From: Rostrohypoxylon terebratum
Taxonomy: Eukaryota; Ascomycota; Sordariomycetes; Xylariales; Hypoxylaceae
Direction of reading: 5' to 3'
Assembly: GCA_022497145.1 (NCBI GenBank)
Contig: MU385860.1
Coordinates: forward strand, 558,001-622,000
Length of the DNA stretch: 64,000 nt
Part shown: positions 57,796 through 64,000 of the stretch, in pieces
Layout of the letters: each line of letters starts with the position of its first letter
How positions within the stretch are numbered: position 1 is the stretch's first letter
Program-made: the position numbers and the translations under genes
Notes under the pieces: generated by a model
Told to the model about the DNA's origin: nothing
What the model saw: the letters and a program-made list of their open reading frames with translations, nothing else
The model's database searches: none

Positions 57796-59763
57796 ATGGA
57801 TCCAGCGCAGATAGAGGAGACAAACCGTCTCCGTGTCTCCTTGGGCATGAAACCTTTGCCTGTCCCCGGCACAAGCGGACCTCAGTTCAAAGAAAAGACA
57901 TCTACGCCGGAGGAAGATGTTGGAAGCACCCTCGAAACACGAGAAGCGGCCGCCTACGATAACTACAAAAAGATTCAAGATGCCGAACAAGCCAAGAAGA
58001 AACGCGAGGCGAAGGCTGCCGCCATCAAAAGGGCCCGCGACGCTGCGAAACGTAATGAGATTCTAGAAGGGAAGGGGTTAGGAGATGCCGACGAGGGCGA
58101 GCTTGATACCAAGGCGTGGTTAATCAGTCAGAAGAAACGTCAAAAGCAAATTGACAAAGCGCGGAAATTGGAGGAAGAATTAGCTGCCGCCGAAGCCGAG
58201 GCTGCCGCGGCAATTCAATACACTTCAAAAGATCTTGCAGGCGTCAAAGTCGGGCACGAGATCGGAGCTTTTGAAGATGGAGAGGAACAAATCTTGACTC
58301 TCAAGGACTCGAATATTTTGGGCAACGATGACGAAGAAGGCGATGAGCTCGAGAATATCAACCTCAGAGAACGAGAGAAGCTTGACAAGAAACTCGAGTC
58401 GAAAAAGAAGAAGCCCGTATACGATCCCAACGCAATCGACGAAACAGGAGAGCAGAGCTTGCTCGCGCAATACGATGAAGAAATCGTTGGCAAGAAGAGC
58501 AAAAGATTCACACTGGACGGCTTTGGGAATACCGTACAGCAGAATAACATTGGTAGCCTAGAAGAACAGAGTCGACAACGGCAGAAGATTAACCTTGATT
58601 TCTTAAAGGATGATCAGCAGCCAGCTTCGGACTACATGGATATTTCGGAAGTCAAAATCAAGAAACCCAAAAAGAAGAAGTCGAAGTCAACAAGACAACG
58701 ACCAGTGGACGAAGACGACATCTTCCCTCTACCAGATGCGAATCAGGATCAGTCCATGGATATTGATTCTGGGGCCGGATTTATTAGCAGAAAGCGCAAG
58801 ACCGACGATGCAGAGTTAGTCGACGACGAAGATCTTCAGGCTACGTTAGCTGTACAAAGGAGAGAAGCTCTGAAGAAGCGGAAGAGAACACGTCCAGAAG
58901 ACATAGCCAAACAATTACGAGAAGAGGCGCAGACACCTAATGATAACGACACAGAGGATGTCCAAGAGGGCGGTCTTGTCCTCGATGAGATCACGGAGTT
59001 CGTTTCGGGTCTCAAGAAGGAAGACATCGAAGATCGCAAACCCCGCAGAGCGAAGTCGCCTAAAGAGGCTCAAGTCACAGCTATGGAGGATGAGTCCGAC
59101 GAGGACGAACCTATGAAAGACGGATACGACGACGAACATGGTAGAGCCAATCGTGAAGAATCGGCCCCGGCAGAGACAGCTGTCATTGGTGTTGATGAAG
59201 AAAAAACAATCGGATCTGGTGTTGGTGCGGCGTTGCAGCTATTGAGAGAGCGTCGGCTTCTTAACGACTCTGGCGCTGCCCAACTCAACGAGACGCAGCG
59301 TCAACACCAACTGTTCCTTGCAGAGAAGAAACGTAAGCTGGCAGAGATCGAACAGCAGGCCCGCGACCAGCGCGAAAGGGATCGCAACAGTGGAAGACTT
59401 GACAGGATGTCTGTCCGAGAAAGAGAGGAATGGGCACGCCAACAAAACAACATGCGCGACCAACAGACATCGCGACAACTAGTCGATCTATTCAACAAGG
59501 GGTACAAGCCCATTGTGGAGCTCAAGTACCACGACGAACTCGGTCGCTCGCTAGACCAGAAAGAAGCATTCAAACATCTCAGCCACCAGTTCCACGGCAA
59601 GGGAAGCGGAAAGGGCAAGACCGACAAACGGTTAAAGAAGATCGAGGACGAGAAGCGGCGCGAAGCGCAGAGTATACTAGATGCCAGCCAGAACGTCGGT
59701 ATGAGCTCGGCGACCGCGCAACAGACGAAGAAGCGAAAGGAGGCCGGTGTGCGACTTGCATGA
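57796..59763 (+). CDS. snu66: U4/U6.U5 tri-snRNP protein Snu66 / SART-1 family
   Basis: A single-exon gene of 655 residues beginning at ATG 57796. It is highly charged, with long Lys/Glu-rich coiled-coil or helical stretches (for example residues 55-140) and several acidic patches. An N-terminal region with TREAAAYDNYKKIQDAEQ, the internal FTLDGFGNT and the C-terminal LVDLFNKGYKPIVELKYHDE followed by AFKHLSHQFHGKGSGKGK are diagnostic of the SART-1 family. Snu66 helps the tri-snRNP join and become active in the spliceosome, in the nucleus; basic clusters such as KKPKKKKSKS would serve nuclear import. In some fungi and animals its N-terminal HIND motifs bind the ubiquitin-like Hub1; I could not clearly see one here. 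Confidence 0.93.
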   Translation: MDPAQIEETNRLRVSLGMKPLPVPGTSGPQFKEKTSTPEEDVGSTLETREAAAYDNYKKIQDAEQAKKKREAKAAAIKRARDAAKRNEILEGKGLGDADEGELDTKAWLISQKKRQKQIDKARKLEEELAAAEAEAAAAIQYTSKDLAGVKVGHEIGAFEDGEEQILTLKDSNILGNDDEEGDELENINLREREKLDKKLESKKKKPVYDPNAIDETGEQSLLAQYDEEIVGKKSKRFTLDGFGNTVQQNNIGSLEEQSRQRQKINLDFLKDDQQPASDYMDISEVKIKKPKKKKSKSTRQRPVDEDDIFPLPDANQDQSMDIDSGAGFISRKRKTDDAELVDDEDLQATLAVQRREALKKRKRTRPEDIAKQLREEAQTPNDNDTEDVQEGGLVLDEITEFVSGLKKEDIEDRKPRRAKSPKEAQVTAMEDESDEDEPMKDGYDDEHGRANREESAPAETAVIGVDEEKTIGSGVGAALQLLRERRLLNDSGAAQLNETQRQHQLFLAEKKRKLAEIEQQARDQRERDRNSGRLDRMSVREREEWARQQNNMRDQQTSRQLVDLFNKGYKPIVELKYHDELGRSLDQKEAFKHLSHQFHGKGSGKGKTDKRLKKIEDEKRREAQSILDASQNVGMSSATAQQTKKRKEAGVRLA

Positions 59764-60414
59764 TCTCAATCTGCAGCAGACGGAATGCATTGAAAAGGTG
59801 CTTCCCCCTTATTTATACACGTTGACTAGCTAGTAATTTGATGCTGACACTGGTCTTCAAGTCTTCATTTTTCGTGATGTGCTAGTGCTAGGGGATCAAC
59901 CCCCGGAAGTCCGTGTTCAAGTGACTCGACGTCTTTGCTGTGGGATATGAAGCCATATCCATTCCTTCTGTCCTCGCCGTTCTAATACTGACTATGCATT
60001 CTAGCATTGCGATTAAGCAGTAATATATACTATAGGTAATAGGCATACCCGCTCCAGCAGACTCGTAGTCAAGTAGGTTACCCTACGCATTTACATATGT
60101 CGTACAGCAGTACATGATAGACCCTGTAACACCTTACTTCCATTTTGATCTTGCAGGTGCAACCTTCTTGCGCATAGTAGTTGGTTGTCGCATTATTAAA
60201 TTCAAATGTTGAATATCCACAGCAATAAATTGCATTTAAGATATTGTGTCATGTCAGGACGGTGGTTTTAAGCTGCCAAATTAGATTGAGACATCGCGAC
60301 CCAAGTTCCTGCCATGCCCGCCCAAACCAAAAACTTTTTTTTACACTGAAACATTTCAATCTAAAAAAACATCTACTGAATTAACTAGAGCACAAAAGCT
60401 CAAAAAGCAAATGA
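59764..60414. other. Intergenic spacer
   Basis: The 3' side of snu66 and the 3' side of the tRNA gene. T-rich terminator sequence for the tRNA lies at its right end (the AAAAAGC at about 60400-60406 reads as T5 on the minus strand). No gene was seen. Confidence 0.45.
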
Positions 60415-60506
60415 TCCCTCGGGCCGGAATCGAACCAGCGACATTTCGGTATACAATTAATGACTCAATTACAGCCGAACGCCATAACCAACTAGACCAC
60501 CAAGGG
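60415..60506 (-). tRNA. tRNA-Tyr (GTA anticodon) with 18-nt intron
   Basis: Reading the minus strand, the acceptor stem CCCTTGG pairs with CCGAGGG followed by discriminator A. The D arm has GTCTAGTTGGTTATGGC, which also forms the A box. The anticodon stem TTCGG/CCGAA encloses the loop CTGTAA plus A once an 18-nt intron directly after position 37 is removed, giving anticodon GTA. The T arm GCTGG-TTCGATT-CCGGC is perfect and supplies the B box. An intron at this place is universal for eukaryotic tRNA-Tyr and supports the identity. A T5 run downstream fits RNA polymerase III termination. Confidence 0.92.
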
Positions 60507-61050
60507 GTGTGGCGTGGTTTTGCCTTTCTCTTCAGAGGAAGTGGACTTCCCGCGAGGAACAGTTGATGGCCGGGCCGGATATTGGGGTCTATATTCTTAG
60601 TACAAGCCGGCATTTTACCGCTGAAGAGTCTTAGTAATAAGACTATAGTAGTGACGTAATGAGGCGCTAGTAATACTTAGTCACAACTAATACCACAACT
60701 AATAGTACCACATTCAACACATTCAACTCTCATTCACAGCAATCACTCACTTTAATTTTCAAACTCATCGAAATAGTGAAGACAACTCGTTCCTGATTTA
60801 ATAATACAAGGCATAGCCCTGCTATGCGAACTATATACTTACGCAGCCTATGTACATTACTCACCTCCGGTAGGTAATTGAATCCTCCTGTACGCCGACA
60901 AGTGAAAGACCGGGAAATGACGCAGTCATCTCCAACTTACCTCGACTCACCTTCCAGCCCTGGTTAATTATTACACACGCAACGAAAATGCTCAAGTAGT
61001 TGGGTAAATACTTAGTACCTATGTACGTACACAGTCATAGCGGGGGGGAT
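60507..61050. other. Intergenic spacer
   Basis: AT-rich DNA between the tRNA gene and the 3' end of the 61.1 kb gene. It includes repeated CACAACTAATA(C/G) units near 60681-60706. No gene was seen. Confidence 0.45.
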
Positions 61051-61800
61051 CTACCGAGCGAACCGCGCGGACAGGTCCGGCGTGAGTTGCGGGTCCTCGG
61101 CCTCCTTGGCGGCGATCTCGGCGCGCATGACGTCGAGCTGCGCGGCTAGGTCCGCCATCTCTTCGGCGTTGAAGCTGGAGCGCAGAGGAGATGGGCAGCT
61201 CGGCGTCGTGGTGCGGCTGCGCGAGCGCTCGTTGTTCTTGTCGGAGGTGCGGCGCGCGGTCGCGGCGACTGAGACCGGGGTGCAAGGGTTCGCGCGCCGG
61301 TCGAAGAGGATGTCGTCTGAGTCGGTGCCCGAGAGGTCGGCGGGTAGCTTGAGGTACTTCTTCGACTTGACAGGGGCACCGGGGCAGATGCTGTCGAGGG
61401 GGAGCGGCGACGGATGGTGAGGTGTGGAGGGGGGAGGAGGAGGGGGAGGGGTGATGCGGGTTAGGGGAAGGGGGACGCAGTTAAGGTCAAGCGGGCTGGG
61501 CGCGCGCGCGTTCGAGTACACTGGGTTCAATGTCACGTCCTTGGCATCGCTGGGAGAGGGGCGGGTCTTGCCGCGCTTCTCCTGGCTATCGCTGATCGCC
61601 TTGCGCATGGCGCGAAGACGGTCGCGGAGCGGGAACCGGTACTCGCCTGTGAAGATCGTCTTCCGTGCTTCGGGCTCTGTGGCTGCTTCAGCGGTCTCGG
61701 TGGGGGAGGAGCGCACGGTGTGGTCTTCGGTTTGAGCCAGGTTATCGAAGTGCTGGCTTAGGTCGCGGACGCGGCCGGAGCTTTGCTGGTTGGAGGACAT
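61051..61800 (-). CDS. Hypothetical, mostly disordered protein
   Basis: A single exon of 249 residues from ATG 61800. It starts MSSNQQSSGRVRDLSQHFDNL, then has a basic helical segment around ARKTIFTGEYRFPLRDRLRAMRKA, a proline-rich tract (ITPPPPPPPSTPHHPSP) near the middle, and a helical Glu/Ala-rich end (EEMADLAAQLDVMRAEIAAKE). No known domain or signal peptide. The GC-rich composition contrasts with the AT-rich flanks and ends sharply at the start codon, which supports a real gene. A cytoplasmic adaptor or regulatory protein would fit the composition, but that is a guess. Confidence 0.65.
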   Translation of the reverse strand: MSSNQQSSGRVRDLSQHFDNLAQTEDHTVRSSPTETAEAATEPEARKTIFTGEYRFPLRDRLRAMRKAISDSQEKRGKTRPSPSDAKDVTLNPVYSNARAPSPLDLNCVPLPLTRITPPPPPPPSTPHHPSPLPLDSICPGAPVKSKKYLKLPADLSGTDSDDILFDRRANPCTPVSVAATARRTSDKNNERSRSRTTTPSCPSPLRSSFNAEEMADLAAQLDVMRAEIAAKEAEDPQLTPDLSARFAR

Positions 61801-62652
61801 GGTTGACGAGTATGGTAAAGACCTGCTTGAGATATGGCTTGACGATATCTGCGATACTATGACTGTGGGTGGTGTCCGGAGGGAAATCTTACCGGACGAG
61901 ATTCAGGGGATCGGTGCGAGTTGCTTGGTGGGGGAAATCCTGAAAACAAGTTCTTCATCGCTGAATATATATAAAAAAATATACATAAGCTGTTATCAAG
62001 TCTAATTATATCATAAAGAAAGTCCTCGTGCCCTAGCTCTTGTATCATCACAAAGCATTGTCCCAGTCGCATTGTTAAAACACGACAAACTCTGTTCGCC
62101 AAAAAACAAAGGGCAGAATTTCAATGCTCGAATACAAGGATTTGCCCAATTGCGTACCTGTTGAAGAGGTCATTCTCGTGCTGCTAATGCTGAACACAAT
62201 GAGTTGTCCAAAGAGAGGTCATATCCTAGAGCTGCATATGTGCCACATAGGCCTGCCCTGATACAAGGAGCTGTCAGGAGCATCTGCTAGCATATAAGCT
62301 GCATATGAGCTGCAGCCAGGCTGCATAGAGCTGCTCGAACCTCCAATCACGTCATTTCATTCTCAAAGTACCTTCACAGAGCTGCATAGGCTGTGCAGTG
62401 TGCATATGTACGCATCTCCCTTCCCCCAAAACCAAAGGATGCATCTTGCGCATGCGGTTTCTGACAAGGGCCTACCAAGGCTTTGAAAGCCAATCAAGAA
62501 ACAGTTTAACTAGTACTATCTGCTGTCAGCACAATGGACATACTGCAGCCCATATAAAAAGGTATCTGTGCAGCATATTCGTGCTGCAGCATACCTAGCG
62601 CAGCAATTTCATTATCATCCATATACTCAGCCTCTAAATCACCCTCCCAAAC
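61801..62652. promoter_or_regulatory. Divergent upstream region with GCTGCA motif cluster
   Basis: The interval lies between two divergent start codons. From about 62229 to 62605 it contains many copies of GCTGCA or TGCAGC, often as GCTGCATA or GAGCTGCATA, in both orientations. A TATAAAAA box at 62553-62560 is about 100 nt upstream of ATG 62653. Confidence 0.5.
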
Positions 62653-63633
62653 ATGACCGAAATGACGCCAATAGATTCTGAAGCAGGACTCTTAAATCAT
62701 GATTTCCTCTATAAAAGACATCTTTCTACTCATCTCTTTTACACAAATCAGTTCTCGACAAGAAAAAGACAGGACATTCAGATTCCAACCGAAACAAACG
62801 GCGAGCCATTTTATCATGCATCTATCTGGAATCAACCCAACAAGACCCATCACCTGCGTCTTGTTGATCCAGGTTTGCGGTGTCTTGTCCTGGCCAATGT
62901 TTAATACGACATACTACCCCACACTAGCAAGCTCGAGTCAGTATAAAACATTCTTTTCGCATCTCGACCTGGGTTTCATCAAGTTCCCAAGAGATCCTAT
63001 AACATTACAGTTCTGTCATGATCTTCTAAAGGTCTAGTGAGCCTGGGAATATCATACCAAGTGGTTTACGCTTCCGTAACATGTGATATTGACTCCTATG
63101 TATGTATAGTCGAACCACGCAATGTCACTCAAGATGGCAATATCAATGAGGGATCACAAGACACGAATTCTCTCACATGGGTTGAGACCATCGCTACCGC
63201 TTTAGGTCTTGGTCTTGCTGTCATCACAACTATCATCGCGATTATTGAATGCAGAAAACGATCAAAGAATCGTACATCCTCACATGAACGACGAATCACC
63301 GGTGAACCTCGAAACCCGGTCAATGATGAACCTGGCAGAGAAGCCGTTGATGCCCTCGCTCTACAGAGTGAAGATATGATTAGCTCTAATGGAACTCCTC
63401 TTCTGATCATCCCCCCACCTGCCGCTCTATTTACGTCTCGAGCCACAATTCAAGCAATTCCACCCAAACCCATGCCGGCGGAAAGGCCTTCTCGTGGCCA
63501 GGGCCACGCAACTCCACCGTACGGTCGATTCACAGTCAGCATGGATGGGGATCACGCTCCCTTACCCGTGAAAGCCGCGACACTCGCACACTATGGGGGT
63601 TGTGTAAGCCTTGAAGCTCGACCTATGAGCTAG
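62653..63633 (+). CDS. Putative single-pass membrane protein, tentative two-exon model
   Basis: The model joins 62653-62872 to 63038-63633 over a 165-nt intron and gives 271 residues. The donor GTTTGC is weak and no strong branch site is evident, so exon 1 is tentative. Exon 2 is more secure: it contains a polar region with two Cys and an NVT glycosylation site, one hydrophobic helix (TIATALGLGLAVITTIIAII), a basic stop-transfer CRKRSKNR, and a Pro-rich tail. That layout suggests an extracellular N-terminal part and a cytoplasmic tail, but no signal peptide precedes it in this model. A second TATA-like site (62710-62717) and an alternative ATG at 62818 with a hydrophobic start would give another N-terminus. 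No family was recognised. Confidence 0.4.
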
Positions 63634-64000
63634 AGAAGCTTGTTTTCGATGCTTCAAATTCAGGGGTTCAAGGAGTGTACTTTCTGTAAGAGCTAACTTC
63701 TGTTTCAAGTAGAGGAATATTATGAATATACACTGACTCACCATAGGTTGGCGAAGTATCATCAAGGCATTGTCAAGGTGTTTCTGGTATTTGGTTACTT
63801 ACATAGAGTGCATGGTAAGGGGATGTGATAAAAAAGGACCTTGGAAGATACGTATAACGAGTTTTATATAAAGATTTATAGATGATCTCTACATAGAAGA
63901 GATCGGGGTCTGGTTGGTCATGAAAGTAGGAGTATTGGATTTCAGGAGGACTCACGCACATTTCAAGATCCCCAAGTCACGGTAAATTTTTACCATTGTT
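63634..64000. other. Window end, nothing identified
   Basis: AT-rich sequence downstream of the putative membrane protein gene. Short frames only, none with splice or motif support. Confidence 0.4.

Noticed and set aside
62699..63037. Alternative 112-codon frame overlapping the 62.65 kb gene
   Set aside because: It overlaps a TATA-like box and has no phase-compatible junction to the membrane-helix exon; kept only as a possible alternative N-terminus from ATG 62818.
1..64000. CRISPR arrays, insertion sequences, operons or a secondary-metabolite cluster
   Set aside because: No regularly spaced repeats, transposase, or backbone synthase was seen; gene order and introns are ordinary for a fungal nuclear genome.

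Overview
The window is nuclear DNA of a filamentous ascomycete (Pezizomycotina). The genes are cut by short introns, mostly 49-112 nt with CTAAC-type branch sites. The proteins are typical of moulds: a PDR/CDR-type ABC transporter, a 7TM fungal rhodopsin-domain protein, a 2EXR protein, an Sfl1-type HSF regulator and a GH15-CBM20 glucoamylase. The gene set fits Sordariomycetes, but I cannot fix a genus. No viral, plasmid, IS or CRISPR feature is visible. All exon joins below were read by eye from splice signals and checked for frame closure.

Layout. 1-560: 3' end of an MFS transporter (+). 2.3-3.5 kb: Rab1/Ypt1 GTPase (-). 5.1-6.0 kb: conserved protein of unknown function (+). 6.3-7.4 kb: 2EXR protein (-). 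8.3-11.5 kb: large, mostly disordered conserved protein (-). 14.4-15.7 kb: WD40 protein (-), head to head with the replisome hub Ctf4/SepB/Mcl1 (+, 16.3-18.9 kb). 21.9-23.5 kb: rhodopsin-domain membrane protein (+), tail to tail with a full-size ABC-G transporter (-, 23.9-28.7 kb). 28.7-39.6 kb: a stretch of about 11 kb without a recognisable intact gene, holding simple repeats, AGGTAC/CCTAGG motifs and one decayed-looking reading frame. 39.6-41.6 kb: Sfl1-like HSF regulator (+). 42.3-43.0 kb: basic DUF3245-like protein (-), head to head with the succinyl-CoA ligase beta subunit (+, 43.6-45.1 kb). 45.7-46.4 kb: two-helix membrane protein (-). 49.1 kb: small Cys-motif ORF (+). 50.3-51.4 kb: fructosamine kinase (+). 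51.9-52.9 kb: nicotinamide riboside kinase (+). 53.3-55.3 kb: secreted glucoamylase (-). 57.8-59.8 kb: Snu66/SART1 splicing factor (+). 60.4 kb: intron-containing tRNA-Tyr (-). 61.1-61.8 kb: disordered protein (-). 62.7-63.6 kb: putative single-pass membrane protein (+).

The genes form no pathway cluster. They are mostly housekeeping functions (trafficking, replication, TCA cycle, NAD salvage, splicing) mixed with environment-facing ones (drug efflux, starch breakdown, 7TM protein, developmental regulator). I found no coherent undescribed multi-gene system. The most open items are the 28.7-39.6 kb interval with its coding-like minus-strand block near 31.2-31.8 kb, the GCTGCA motif cluster upstream of the 62.65 kb gene, two GC-AG introns, and several conserved proteins of unknown function.
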